Below the pieces are notes generated by a model. That model saw only the letters and a list, made by a program, of their open reading frames with translations. It searched no databases and was not told the DNA's origin. From assembly GCF_003672135.1 (NCBI RefSeq), contig NC_039507.1, forward strand, positions 11,904,290-11,968,289: a stretch of DNA of 64,000 nt, given 5' to 3'. Both the position numbers and the translations under genes were made by a program. Origin of the DNA: Ooceraea biroi. Taxonomy: Eukaryota; Arthropoda; Insecta; Hymenoptera; Formicidae. Positions 41,986 through 53,591 of this stretch are shown here, in pieces; position 1 is the stretch's first letter, and every line of letters begins with the position of its first letter.

Positions 41986-43430
41986 TGTCGCTACTGTCGC
42001 GTAGGGACGTGGCGAACGTCACGGTCCTTAGCAAATCTACGGACCCACGAGAGCCAAGTCTAGCTATACTTAAGTTTAGCTACATATTTGGTATCTGTCT
42101 ATGCTGTGTTATCTAACCTAATAGAATGTTTTAAACGCGAACCCTAGAGGTCATTATATTTCCCTAGAGGTCATTATATTGCGTTATCTATTCTTCCATC
42201 CCATCAAGAAGGACCAACAGTATCCTATCAAATATAGAGAAGATTCAGCTGTCCTGGCCGTGGATGTTGCGTTGTGGCCGATGGAATCAGTTGACTAGGT
42301 TCCGCTCAATGTTCTTTTGCACTTGGGATTCTCGTGTAACGATGCACCCCCTTGTATCGTTTATTTCCCGACTTCGTAAGATGTAGCGGTCGCGGAAGGG
42401 CCCGGAAGATGGCATAGCGTCGTGGTATTTTTCTCCGTTGTTTTTCGACCGTCGCCCCGACACCGCCGCAATCTAGGGCTCCTACCAGCGTTCTTGGAAG
42501 CAAACAACTTTTGGATATAAAAGCTCGACGATCCGAGCTGAAATGATCCTTTCCCGTTCGTTTCTTTTCCGATCCACTCCTCGTCCGACCGAATCCTATC
42601 CCGACCGATCCATTTCCGACACCAATACCGATACCGATACCGATACCGATACTGATTCCGATCTCGATACCGATTCCATTCCGCTCCGATCTGATAGTCC
42701 GATCCGATTCGATTCGAATCCGATTCCAAATCCGAGCTAGAAGAGCGACAACCGGGGTAAAGCGTATTTTCCTCCGCCAAGGATTCTTGGCTTCGACTCC
42801 GCTACCTCGTACCGATCCGAAACTCCGACCGAGTCCGCACCCGGGGTAAAGAGTGCTTTGCCTCCGTTGAGTGTTCTCAGCACGAGACCAGTCTAAGATT
42901 CGTATCTGACACCGCTCCCAACCGATCCGTACCCCAGGGCAAAGCATACTTCGCTTGCGTCGAGCGTTCTCGACAACGAGATCCCGGCGAGTCTTCGGTC
43001 CTTGTCCACAGCCGATTCGTGCCCGGGGTGAAGCGTACTTCGTCTCCGCCAAGAGTTCTTGGGCTGATTACGCTGCCCGCTCCTACTTCCATTCGTGCGG
43101 GTCTAGATTCCCACGCGGAACCGACCACCTAGACGAATCCGCGGAAATCGCGTACGCGAAGCGACATAATAGGGCAGTTGCCCCTACACGATCCGCGACA
43201 ACGACACGCCCCGCGAGACACGTCCTAGACTACGCCCGTCGCGTATAGCGTTTACGCGTGCACGCCAGGCTGCGCCGCCCCTACGCGTAGAAAAACAACA
43301 CTTAAGAAAGCGACGATTATCAATGCGATGCAAATAACTCGTTAATTATTTTTGTTCTGTTAAACATCAGTCTCCTTATTGTTTCGGACCTACCAACTCG
43401 AACCCGTCCCCGGCGAGCTAATCCGCAACA
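41986..43430 (-). mobile_element. Probable solo LTR inserted in old mariner
   Basis: On the minus strand it starts TGTTGCGGATTAGC and would end GCAGTAGCGACA; the outside sequence on both sides is mariner-derived. It contains a 90-bp tandem array of four units (GGGGTRAAG at 42752, 42842, 42936, 43025) and a GATACC microsatellite (42620-42680). The 248-aa and 139-aa ORFs (Gly-Ile and Tyr-Arg repeats) are translations of these. No convincing target duplication, so the boundaries are tentative. Confidence 0.45.
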
Positions 43431-43487
43431 CGTAAAAGAAAGGCAGGTCGTTTTACTCGTAACATATTCACTTTTTATCTTCCATAA
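43431..43487 (-). pseudogene. Mariner relic, short central piece
   Basis: The minus-strand frame reads IVMEDKK, stop, ICYE. This corresponds to the IVTGDEKWIYYxN segment holding the first catalytic Asp in mariners. It continues exactly from SFLWKIV at 48588 once the DIRS-like element is removed. Confidence 0.6.
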
Positions 43488-44292
43488 CAATTATGCCGTG
43501 ATGTCTCGTCCGGATGGAGAAAGAACTATGTAGTAGTCATGCTGTGCTGACTGCATATCCAACAGAGTTTTAAAAATCATAAATAAAATGGAAAAACGGG
43601 GCCCTTCAGTCCCGTCGCGCTGCGCACGGCCCGCGGCGCTGCGCGCGCACGTAACCTCATTGTGTTTTCTGTTCTTGCAGAGTCCACAGAGTTCGTTGTA
43701 TTGTGTGTTTTTTCTTTCCTTTTTCTTTGTTCATCACCTTCGCATTGACCATGTCAGGACAACAGAGGCGACGTTCGCTGTTTTTCATCAGGGAATTGCA
43801 CGCATACACATCGGGAGCGATCCCGTGAGCGTCAGCGGATTGCGTCCGCAATCCTAACCTCTCTCGAGGTTCGCCCGGTATTTATCACATTATCTATTAT
43901 TAATTAGTGCTTGTTCACTAATACTGTGCTCATTGTCGCACTGTTATATCGAATGTCAATTTTCATCTGCTGGTTTCAAGTGAGTATTTACGTCATTTTT
44001 ACTGACAACAGCTACTATTGTTTCCTGTTACCGGTATATATACACATGTATGATTAGTGCAGCAAGGATTAGTGCAGCATATGGCGCGTAAGGTGCGCAC
44101 GAGGGTCGCCAAGCGGACTTCTAGTCTCCGCGTCGTTACTACGAGAGCGACTTCTAACCCCGCAGAACTTCGAGGGAATCGCCACGTGGGACCTTCGCGG
44201 GATCTTCGCGGGATCTTCGCAGGATCTTCCGGTTCTACGCCTTGTGGCTGGTTGGTGCAAGCCGTAAGCGAAATTTTTCGCTTATGCAGTGT

Positions 44293-44512
44293 CGTATCTC
44301 CCCAACATCCAGCGAGGTTTCGGAGGATACTCAAAGATCGGCGAGTCTTGTTCCGCATGCGGACTTTACGACACTCTCGGACGGACCCGGCGAGGTATCC
44401 GTACCGTTAGCTCCCCGACATCCAGCGAGGTGTCGGAGGATATTGTTAGACCGGCGAGTCTTGCCCCACATGCGGACATTACGACGGACCCGGCGAGGTA
44501 TCCGTACAGTTG
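44293..44512 (+). repeat. Two-copy tandem duplication in DIRS-like element
   Basis: Two units of about 105-115 bp share CATCCAGCGAGGT, TCGGAGGATA, CGGCGAGTCTTG, CATGCGGAC, TTACGAC and GACCCGGCGAGGTATCCGTA. They create the overlapping short ORFs seen on both strands here. Confidence 0.75.
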
Positions 44513-46629
44513 ACTCTCCGAACGGAACGTAGACGAGCAGACGGCCCTTGCTGGCCGGGGCGGCGACCTAGGTATGTCTCCTTCCCATCCTGCTCTTTGT
44601 AACAAGATGCACGATGAAGGAGGACATAACCGACTGCTCACTTCTACTGTGTTCCGCTTCTTTCTCCCTTTTTCCCTCCCTTTTCAGTGAATGTCTTCCC
44701 GTTAGCGTTGGAGGACCTCACACTGTTACCGTCCTCGATCCGGTGGCCAGCGCGACGATCGGGCATGGCGGACCTGCGGAGTTCAGGTCCAGGTCGGCTT
44801 CTCTCCAAGAGAACAGCCTCCATCACCGCTACAGCATCGGGATTATCTATCTTCTTGGATGCTATCGCAATCGCGGTATTTTCCCGTCTTCAGGAGGGAT
44901 TGAGGACTATCCTCTTCGGTGAGAGTGACTAAGAAGTCACTTTCTTTCAGCAATGCACCGCAACCAGACCGGAACAGATCTGGTAATTTCATCAGCTCTT
45001 TTATGGCGACTGCTTGGTCTAGTCAAATGACAACCGAGGTCCATTCTGTCCGTGTGGCTTTGAACTATTGGGGCAATGACCTTACGGGGCTCTCGAAGGT
45101 CGGATCTCCGTCTCCGGATGTCAGCAGACGGAGAAGGCACTGATGAAGCAGACGGATTAGCAAAAGTGAAGTATCCGCTTGTTGACGGAATACTTTGTTT
45201 CGTCTCTTTCAGACGACGAGGATTGTTTCAGCTTGTCTGCCAGCCTCTACCACCGGCTCCTCCTTTTTGACAACGGTCTTGCCATTCGTGTCGGACCGCC
45301 GCCAAGCACATTCAGCAGTAAAGCGAGTGACGGGCAATCGGCTGCCCGAGCTACATCCAATGTGTTTTGTCCCGACAGACATTCACTTTAGCTTCCTCGA
45401 CTTCATGAGTGAAATGATCTTCAGGTGACCCCAGTGGATCCATTTTTTCATCCGCAAGTGGCTATCGCTAATGGCTTGCAGAAACGGTTCGAGCGGCACC
45501 ATCTATTGTGCAGTATCTCCGAAGATGGCGTGTAATATGCCTTACCTGCAGGTTCATCAACCATCCGTCGGGCTTGTATCGCCCGACACGGCTCGACCTT
45601 TCTCTCCGTGCAGTGTCACGACGGCAGGGACAAAACAAACAGTCCCTCCGCGTAACGTATCCTCGCATCCCCAATCGAGGAAGGATTTTTTCACAGTGTG
45701 CCGCACCAGGACGTCGGCTTCCTGCTCCTGAGTTCTCATCCGACGCTACACCCGACAGAATCAACGAGTTGTTTGACTGTCTGCACGAATTGAGAGCGAA
45801 AGATAACATTTGCTCTCAGATACTCAGCTTACCGACTTTACGAGTTCCTTTTTCCGCACCACCGCTGTTCCGTTCTTATCTGTCGGAGTGGTCTCTGTCC
45901 GCGCGGAGAGCCGCTCACTGCATTGCGGACATGTAGCAGTTATGAGTCTTCACTGATTATCACATTTAGCCTGTGAGCTATTGCCTTTTTTTTGCAGAGG
46001 AATGCATTTCTTTTTAAAGTCACGCGAACTGAATGCATTCCGGTCTCCATCTTATATATAGCAGATTGACGTACTATCGCCTCAGAATGCTAAATTGTAC
46101 GACAGCTTTTGTGCATCGTGAACGCATCTCAGCTGGTATCGTTACACTCCTCTCGTCCTCCGTTATTAGTAACGAGGTTTATGGTTTTGTTTCGTGACCT
46201 GTCCCCGACACCTTCCACTTTTCCTGCGACCGTCTGCCCCATGCTTAGGACATTGCGACGGCGGAATTTTCAATCAATCATATTCTTACACGATTTTCGG
46301 CCTTTAGACGCCCTGGAAGAGGTCTATCAAAGGAAGTTTTCAGCCGTCTTGGATCTATTTTTATTTCTGAGTTTCTCTGTTCGTTTTGAGCTCTAACCCT
46401 CCTCTGCATGTAGCTTGGGTTGCAGCTACGATGCTATCCTCCCGACTTCTGGCAATGATACTGAATATCTCATGAAATCCCCGGTGCTCTATCCGAGATT
46501 TCACGCACATGGTTGCTCAGCCGAGAGGAAAAGTTTTTGGTTTTGGAGACTCATTCTTAATCCTATGGCGGGTGGGTGTCACCCCCCGGATATCTGAGTA
46601 CAGATTACAAACGGATTGGCGTTTTTTCG

Positions 46630-47220
46630 AACAGTATTTAGTGCGCTGCAGCTCGCTCTGGCTCCGAGGGTGCTTTGTTCTTTGATGTACCCCTAACGGG
46701 CTGGCGAGCTTCATAGAAGGTAACCCTCTATGTAGATGGGTTTAGTTTTTCGGAACGGCTGTTCCTAGCATTTGTTATGTTAATGCTCTTGCGCTAATAA
46801 GGTGCTATGCTTTAACGTTTTTTGCCGCAGATTTCAAGCCTGCAATATCACCGGAGATAGACGGAGATGGCGCGCACAGCGCAATATTTACTGTTCTCGT
46901 TTTTTATATTGCCTTCCTCGGCAATGTCATTACAGATGCCACAGCAGGATTTCCAGACATCGATGCTGAGTCACTACTGCCGACTCGGGCGTCCAATCGG
47001 GCTGAGACAGCATTTAGTCTTCTCGTCGCAGAGTTGGTTGATTTAATAGCAAACGTGAAACGTTGATGCTTCCTGGTTCTTCGCCCCTGATTTAGGAGCG
47101 ATTGCTGTGTTTCTCATAACTTAATAATATGATCTGCCTCAATTACTGGGAACTCCATAGGACGTTCACCTTCAAAGTGTGAAAGCAGATTCGTTTACCC
47201 GATATATTTGCCGATTCTTG
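46630..47220 (+). pseudogene. Decayed DIRS-type RT/RNase H traces
   Basis: VFSALQLALAPRVLCSLMYP at 46634-46693 resembles the DIRS RT box FxxLPFGLxxAPRVFxxLxxP. LYVDGFSF at about 46730 resembles the YxDD segment. GNVITDATAGF (about 46920) and VKADSFTRY (about 47185) resemble RNase H (TDAS) and its terminal AD-LSR motif. They lie in the expected order on the plus strand but in different frames with stops. Each match is weak alone; their order and the element's architecture support the reading. Confidence 0.45.
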
Positions 47221-47459
47221 CACTGTATTCTGCTATCGTATACTCCTTATACTATATCTAGATACAGTCCTTCTCGGTTGCTACACGACCCATACTTTCA
47301 TTTTCTCTTTGTCTACGCCCGTTAGCCGCGTTGGCGTCTATATTTACTTATGTCCACCGCTGTTACTATGACACTACTCCTTCTCGTGCCAGGATCCAGT
47401 CAATATGCTACTCTCTCACAGGCATTATATCTCCGTTTATCGTCATTCGCTATGGGTTA

Positions 47460-48200
47460 AGCCATCATTCGAATGCCAAGATAAGTAGCTCGCATAACGA
47501 GGCATAAATGTGGGATTAAGAAACGTAAAGATTTCCTGATAAAACGAAATCCAAAAGGCTCGCGATGATAGTCGCATAAGAATACGTTATTATCACGCAG
47601 GATAGAAGAAAAAAGATATAATCGAGCGCATAAAGATTCTTGGCGAGGTCGAGATAGTGTGCACGTAAAAGGAACAATACACAGGTCCAGACGATGGAAA
47701 AATCCGGGAAAAATAGATAGCATTTGCGCGCAACTGGCGGCTGTCGTTATCCGAATGTCCGGCGTTGGAGGAACATGTGGCACTTATCGGCCCTCCTGCA
47801 TAATCAGTTCGCTCGTGAGCGGAATATCACTCATCTCGCGGTATTTCCATGTCATCTTTACCCGACGATGTCGCTTCGAAAGCACGGCAACGAGCGTGAG
47901 CTATGTTTTCGGTTTGTTTTCCATCTTCGTTACCGCAGCTGCTTTGATTGCGGACTTATCATTATTCCTATAGTATTATTATACTCGTCTTATAGCAGTC
48001 TCGTGAGTCTCCTATTGTAGACTGGATGTGATCCTTATTTGTCTGTTACTGTTCTCATTCGTTTGGCTGGTTTTTTGCGCCCACCGGTGCGCCCTGTTCC
48101 TTTCTTTGGCGAATGTACAAGCCTTTTAATGTGACTGCTTCCTTTGATTTTGTACCAAGTGTTATGTTAATTTGGTACTTCTCGGCAAATCGCGCTTTGA
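47460..48200 (+). other. DIRS-like 3' interior, no readable domain
   Basis: This is where a tyrosine recombinase might be expected, but I could not find its Arg/Tyr motifs. The 104-113 aa frames on both strands overlap one another and are not supported. Confidence 0.35.
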
Positions 48201-48203
48201 ACA

Positions 48204-48319
48204 ACTACATAGTTCTTTATCCATCCGGACGAGACACCACGGCATAATTGTATAATTAAACGAACTTACCTGTAAGTGAAGTTCGATTGTAATTATGCCT
48301 GGTGTCTCGTCCGGATGGA
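48204..48319. repeat. DIRS internal complementary region (circle junction)
   Basis: On the plus strand it reads ..CCGGACGAGACACCACGGCATA (complement of left end), ATTGT at 48247-48251, ATAATTAAACGAACTTACC.. (complement of right end), ending CTCGTCCGGATGGA. The junction bases ACAAT equal the flanking duplication of the whole element. Confidence 0.8.
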
Positions 48320-48587
48320 CTTTCCTCACCCAAAGCCTTTGGCTTCTTCCCTCCCTCTATATTAGGCGATTTGCCTCGCAACTTTGAAATAATGAGGTTA
48401 CGTGCGCGCGCGGCGCGACGGGACTGAAGGGCCCCGTTTTTCCATTTTATTTATGGTTTTTAAAACTCTGTTGGATATGCAGTCAGCACAGCATGACTAC
48501 TACATAGTTCTTTATCCATCCGGACAAGACACCAGGCATAATTACAATCGAACTTCACTTACAGGTAAGTTCGTTTAATTATACAAT

Positions 48588-48965
48588 TTTCCATAGAAAA
48601 CTCTTTTTCTTTTGTTAGCGATCAATAAAAGACAAATATTTAATCGGTTGCCAATCGCACGCTTGGACAATTCACGCGGAATTGTCCATTTTCCTCTCTT
48701 CTATACCTTTCCAATCTCTTTTAATCGATTGTAACTACTGGTTAAGGCACTCCTAGCTGCTGCGCAAGCTGTTTTTTTATTCGAATCTTCAGTCAATAAC
48801 ATCTCCAATTCTTCATCGTGCATCTTTTGAATCCTGAGTGCGGCTTTTTGTTCATGTCAAAATCGTCACTTCTAAATTTACGAAAGCAATCATGACCTCT
48901 ATTTTTGGCTAGAATGTTGTTTGATAAGTATCACAAATAATTTTTGTCGCTTCAGCAACGTATAT
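48588..48965 (-). pseudogene. Mariner relic, N-terminal part
   Basis: Minus-strand frames give ATKIICDTYQTTF, HDCFRKFRSDDFDM (WF.KFRSGDF equivalent, helix-turn-helix region), KKQLAQQLGVP, LKEIGKV, KRGKW and SFLWKIV, which stops at the DIRS-like insertion. Multiple stops and shifts. Together with 43431 and 41560 it reconstructs the order of one mariner gene broken by two insertions. Confidence 0.65.
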
Positions 48966-49141
48966 AGCTGAAAGCAGATTTGTTAACATTACTAAAATAA
49001 AAAACTATTGTTTGAAATAATACACTACAGTGTTTTCTAATATCACCTAAAGTTAATGACGGAAACTTATTTATATACTTAATATTTATTATTATTTTAA
49101 CATTTATAGAAATATTACTTCGCCAGTGGAGTAAATAAATT

Positions 49142-49416
49142 GCTAATATTTTTAATCGATCAATCCTGGCAATGATCTCGATGTTATGAGATATCAAATT
49201 GAAACAAACTGTGCGCCAACGGGATTTGTCAGACTTAAAACACAGCGATTCTAATTAGAATACGAAATTCAACAATATGAATAAATAATATTCGCTGCGA
49301 AAAATGTCACCACATGCTCCAGTGGTCGAGTTGGTTAAGACACCCGCACGGATTGAGGGAGGCCCCAGGTTCGAACCCTGGCTGGGGTGACATTTTTTGC
49401 AGCGAATATTATTTAT
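49142..49416. mobile_element. Foldback with tRNA-like loop, copy 2, left half
   Basis: Left arm 49142-49312 starts GCTAATATTTTTAATCGATC, includes GCGCCAACGGGATTTGTCAG and AATAAATAATATTCGCTGCG, and leads into a tRNA-like loop and the start of the right arm (GCAGCGAATATTATTTATTC). The rest of the right arm lies at 57630-57697 and 58856-58955, displaced by PLE3 and a Kolobok-like element. Same family as 8718-9121. Confidence 0.75.
49314..49396 (+). other. tRNA-like sequence with complete acceptor
   Basis: Acceptor GCTCCAG pairs with CTGGGGT over 7 positions (two G-U). The D region TGGTCGAGTTGGTTAAGAC contains an A box, and the T arm CCAGG-TTCGAAC-CCTGG is perfect. The anticodon arm is abnormal (CCC..GGG around an 11-base loop). 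It is followed by GACATTTTTTG, a potential Pol III stop. Closest to tRNA-derived elements; not a standard tRNA. Confidence 0.6.
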
Positions 49417-49473
49417 TCACAGTAACAATTATTTCTTTGACGACACCACTGGCAACTTTATTAATTCAGAAAA

Positions 49474-49520
49474 AACGACGTTTCAACCAGAATTTCTGGC
49501 CCTCTTCAGGTATGAAATAC
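49474..49520 (-). ncRNA. Hammerhead-type motif, PLE3 left end
   Basis: On the minus strand: TTCATACCTGAAGAGGGCCAG, then AAATT, CTGGTT, GAAA, CGTC, GTTTTTTCTGAA. The core CUGAAGA and GAAA are intact; one stem-II pair is weakened relative to the right copy (CTGGTT instead of CTGGTC). Confidence 0.55.
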
Positions 49521-49577
49521 AATCATAATTACAATGTCATTATTCTAAAATGAACACCATAATAAATACATTATATG

Positions 49578-49730
49578 GTAATTATGCATTATAGGGGAGT
49601 CAGCTCCGATGACCTTGACCTTGACATATGTTGTCAACAGTACCCTCCTGAGTGACCTTCAAAAGGTTTTAGCCAGCGCTCGTTGTTCATTAAAAAGTTA
49701 TTAACAAAAATTAAACTTAACATTAACTCG
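49578..49730 (+). repeat. Merlin-family end fragment
   Basis: GGTAATTATGCATTATAGGG, CTCCGATGACCTTGACCTTG, CCTCCTGAGTGACCTT and GCGCTCGTTGTTCATTAA are in the same order as the Merlin end at 13625-13760. No matching right end was identified nearby. Confidence 0.65.
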
Positions 49731-50791
49731 ATTAAAGCAGAAAATAATTTGTATACACCTGTTTTGTGCTTTTGGTTAAAATAAAGAATACTTTGTATTT
49801 ATAAATAAACTATTCTATATATTAATAATTCACTGCATTAAATAAATTTTGTTCGTTCATATTCAAAATAACTACTATATTTTCGAAACTTATGTCTCCT
49901 TATGTGTATAATTACCGGTTATATTTTCTGAAATTGGAGCCTCGGACACATACGCTCGGTTTTCAGCCCGCTTCGCGGGAGGGAGGGGCGAAACCGGGAT
50001 CCGTGCCGTGTACCAAGTGATCAAAATCTGTGTGAAATCAGGGTTGGGAAAGTTACTTTATAAAAGTATCTAGTTACAGTTACAGTTTTTTCACTAAACA
50101 TGTAACTACATAGTTACAGTTACAAGTTACCGATTCTGAAAAGTAACGCGTTACAATTACAGTTATTCAAAAAGTAACGAGTCGTTACTTTGCAGTTACT
50201 TTCTTGCAATGAAAAAAAATATCACATCTACACAGGGATAAAGATTCAATAACAATCTTGTAGAGGTATAAAAATTAAATCATATAAATATGCTTTCTAA
50301 ATATACTGATTTATTATTTATATAATTACATTAATGTTACATTATAAGTACTAATAATGTTACACTATAAAGAAGGTTATTAGACGCAAATATCTCGAAG
50401 AGAATAGTAATAAAAGCGGTGTGTCGAGAATGATCGAGGTTGCATTAGTGATTAGTTTCATTTGCGATCAATCGAAACACTTGTTTAAGAAACACGAAAC
50501 GCAATCTCGAGTCGAGTTGATTTCTTTAATCGAGACATCTCATTATATACATAAGAGTACTTACGCGCGCTAACAAAAATGGAAATTTCATTTATTTCTC
50601 GCCATTTTGCAAACTGACATACAACTCGAAGAAATAAAATATTTTTTGCTTCATACATAAAATTACTTTCAGAAAATAAAACTATACGCAGGTGAAACTT
50701 ATATCTAGCAAACTCACTTTATAAACGGTTGTTATATGTATTTATCGAACATCAAGATTAAAGTCGGTTAAACGATTTAATATCTAAAATG

Positions 50792-51319
50792 TTAATAAAA
50801 ATTTTTATTAATTTTTAAAAGGATTTGATACTCGATTATGTCATCGTGAAGATGTCCTCTTTGTGGCGTTATTACAGAGCCATCAACGCTAAACATTCGT
50901 TCAACGGATGCACTACTCGGAAGTGCCGTATTGTATTTAATAAAATGTTTTTTAATTGTAGTATAATCATTTAACATACCAATATTGCAGTTACTCGATT
51001 TTAAGAATCGATACAATTCTTCTTGTGTAGACTCGATTTCTTTTGTTTGCTGGTCAAAAGTAAAAAAGTCATCGCAGTTATCGAGTTTTTCATTAAGATT
51101 TGGGGAATTCTCAGCAGAACGGATTCCTAATAAGTCTTCCAAGTAATTTTTAGCGAGTTTCCTTTCTTCTCCATTTATCCAATTTAATTTAAATTTTGGA
51201 TGCAAACAACTTGCAATAATAAGCTCTTTTTTTTTCAAATAATGTGGAAAATCTAAGAGTATGTTCAGAATCCATGAATAAAGTTGTTCTTTATTTAAAA
51301 GCAAAATTAATAACCACAT
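50792..51319 (-). pseudogene. hAT transposase, C-terminal dimerisation exon
   Basis: It contains IIASCLHPKFKLNWI and the hAT C-terminal signature ALPSSASVERMFSVDGSVITPQRGHL-type (SSxxxERxFS). The stop is at the start coordinate. This exon is open; upstream exons at 51390-53310 provide the rest. Confidence 0.8.
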
Positions 51320-51389
51320 GTTAATTAAATTAACAAATTATCTATTACCTTTTATCTAAACCTTGTTGAACTGCTGCGATTAGTGATTG

Positions 51390-53310
51390 GCAATGCGTAA
51401 ATCCACTTTTGTTGAGTGTTTCTAATTTTTCTTTTAAAGTTTTCAAGACCAGTAATAAATATCCCATATACATTCCTGTCTCACTTTGCAATATATCTAA
51501 GGCTTGCGCTACAGGTTTCATTACCTAAATCAAACAAAATAAGAAAGAGATATATTACTAAATATATATTATAATCTTTACAGATACATATTACAATCTA
51601 TCTAAAGTGGTGTACCTGACAATATTCTTCTATGAATTTAATTTCATTTTCTGTCAGTCTTTGCAAATTACAGTAATCGAGACATTTGTTAATTATTTCG
51701 GGATCATTTTTCAAAAGTGTTATTATTTGCAGTATGGAATCAAAAGTGGAGTTCCATCTACAAAATAAAGATGAAGGTATATAAAATTATTATTCTAGAA
51801 CAAACTGATATGTATTTATATGCAGAATTGAATAAAAAAATGAGAAATAAAAATGAATATTTTATCATCATGATTAATATTGAAACATAGTAAATATGCA
51901 AATTATTTAGGATTGATGACAGTTGTAATATTTTTTATCATTGTGTCCAGAGAATAATATCTGCGATATTTATATATAAGCCATCAAATGACTCGTATAT
52001 AAACACTGCGAATATTATCTTCTCAACATTGATAAAAATTGTTACACGTGTCATCAAGTCTAAGATCGAATAAATCTCATATTGATTATTTAACGCAATA
52101 AGAAATCTTTTTACCTTGTAATAACAGGAGTTTTTAAGTAGACACCGCAAATTTCTTTTATTTTATCAGCTACTTGTGTAGATTGATTCTATTTATTCCA
52201 TAATTTGGTTAATTTGGCAAATGTCAATCTGTATAGTTTCTTGTATAAAACATCACTATCTATAGCTTTCTCGGAATCTTTCACCGCGACAAGATTTAAA
52301 GTGTGACTGGCACATCTATGATGTGGCGGAAGAATAAGTAAATTTTCTGTATTCGTATCTTCTATATAGTCTGTAATTAAAATAGCACTTAAATCGTGAA
52401 ATTCTACAGATGTTTCATCCTCGTCCTTTTCAAAACACCTAAAAAAATATTTAAAAATGTTATTTATGAAGTATATTAAAATATTTGATATGTTAATTAT
52501 ATTTTGTTAATTATATATTTATTACTTTAATTTTAATCGTTTTAATTAATTATTTGTATTATATGTGATAAAAGAAATGCACGAACGAGGCAAAAAATGC
52601 CACATTCGTTTGCACATGTAAAAAATTTAAAAAGTATAAAAACTATATTTTTGAAGCTCTTACCGGAAAGCTTTAATAAAGTTGGATCCATTGTCGGTAG
52701 TTGTACAGCATACTTTATTTTGGATGTGATATTCGAGAAAGACTGAGTTAATTTCTCGAGCTAAAACATTGTATGTATGTTTGCCTTTCATCCTACAGCA
52801 AGCCAATGCAGCCGACTCTCTCTCGAAAGTTACGGGATTCACCCAATGAATAGTTATTCCAAAATAACTCCTACAAATTTAGATTTTAATTTATGCATAA
52901 AAAATTACAATTCAAAGAAAAAATAAAACTATAAAGTCATCATAAATCACTAACCTTTTTGCTTTGCTCTATAGATCTGCTGTCATCGCAACTAGTTCTA
53001 CTTCAGTCAATTTTTTTCAAAAGTAGCCTTCATTTTATGATAGATTTCACAAACGTTATTTCTTAATGTTTTTCTGCACATTATACGGATATGCGAAGGA
53101 AGTCCAATTCTAACCGAATTAATGAATGCTGGATTGTCTACAATGGCAAGAGGTTGAATATCTTCAATAATGAAGCGCAGTATCGCTTTATCTAATGCTT
53201 TTTGAGTAACTGCTAAGCTCCCAGAGCCCCATCTCTCCAATATTTGACATTTGTTTGGAACATTATTCAGAGAATCTTCACTTGGACGTTTATTTGATAA
53301 CTTCAGTTTT
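51390..53310 (-). pseudogene. hAT transposase, upstream exons
   Basis: In order along the minus strand: KRPSEDSLNNVPNKC and LERWGSGSLAVTQKALDKAI (53310-53007); NPVTFERESAALACC with CCTTTDNGSNFIKAF, a conserved catalytic Asp (52842-52660); CASHTLNLVAVKDS (about 52325-52285); YLKTPVITR, an intron, RWNSTFDSI (about 52135 and 51760); and the helical part around 51650. Introns obey GT-AG at the ITR/WNST junction. At least one in-frame stop (after TKLWNK, near 52190) and missing N-terminus indicate a non-functional gene. Confidence 0.7.
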
Positions 53311-53591
53311 GCCTCATCTATGTTTTTTAACAGGTGTGAGTGTTTTGCCTATTAATTTTGTTTTATCTATTAATTTCATACACACACACATACATACACA
53401 TACAGAAAGAGAAAAAAGGAAAAAAGAGATAGAAACAACATATCAATATGCGGGAGAGTTCTCGCAGCTTTGGACGCAATGGAGTGATCGTATAGGTTAT
53501 TTTTCTTTTTCGAGTTTTTCTCTTTTTATTCCTTTTAACTTTCTAAATACATTTTTTATTTTTTATAACAACATTTAATATTTGAATTATT

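Larger units (their letters stand above)
43492..48582 (+). mobile_element. DIRS-like tyrosine-recombinase retroelement (5091 bp)
   Basis: Inverted terminal repeats of about 170 bp: left 43492-43661 starting TATGCCGTGATGTCTCG; right 48391-48582, which extends about 41 bp further, ending GTTCGTTTAATTAT. ACAAT lies at both borders (43487-43491 and 48583-48587). An internal complementary region at 48204-48319 is the reverse complement of right end + ACAAT + left end, i.e. the circular junction. That architecture is specific to DIRS elements. Only decayed RT/RNase H traces remain (46634 and 47181); no recombinase was recognised. It sits inside a mariner relic. Confidence 0.75.
50039..53310 (-). 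mobile_element. hAT transposon with multi-exon transposase, incomplete
   Basis: The left end CAGGGTTGGGAAAGTTACTT is a typical hAT terminus (preceded by TGTGAAAT), and the first 180 bp are full of GTTAC/GTAAC subterminal repeats. The minus strand encodes transposase exons from 53310 down to 50792. The opposite end and the N-terminal BED finger were not found; the sequence turns into unrelated DNA around 53310-53590. Confidence 0.75.

Noticed and set aside
42306..43052. 248-aa minus-strand ORF with Gly-Ile repeats
   Set aside because: It translates a GATACC microsatellite and a 90-bp tandem repeat in GC-rich DNA. The opposite strand and other frames are equally open, and there is no domain.
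45508..45936. 142-aa ORF in the DIRS-like element
   Set aside because: It might be part of a decayed gag-like ORF, but I see no motif and two other frames are also open over much of it.
49314..49396. Functional tRNA gene
   Set aside because: Acceptor and T arm are good, but the anticodon arm cannot form 5 bp plus a 7-base loop, and the unit is the loop of a repeated foldback.
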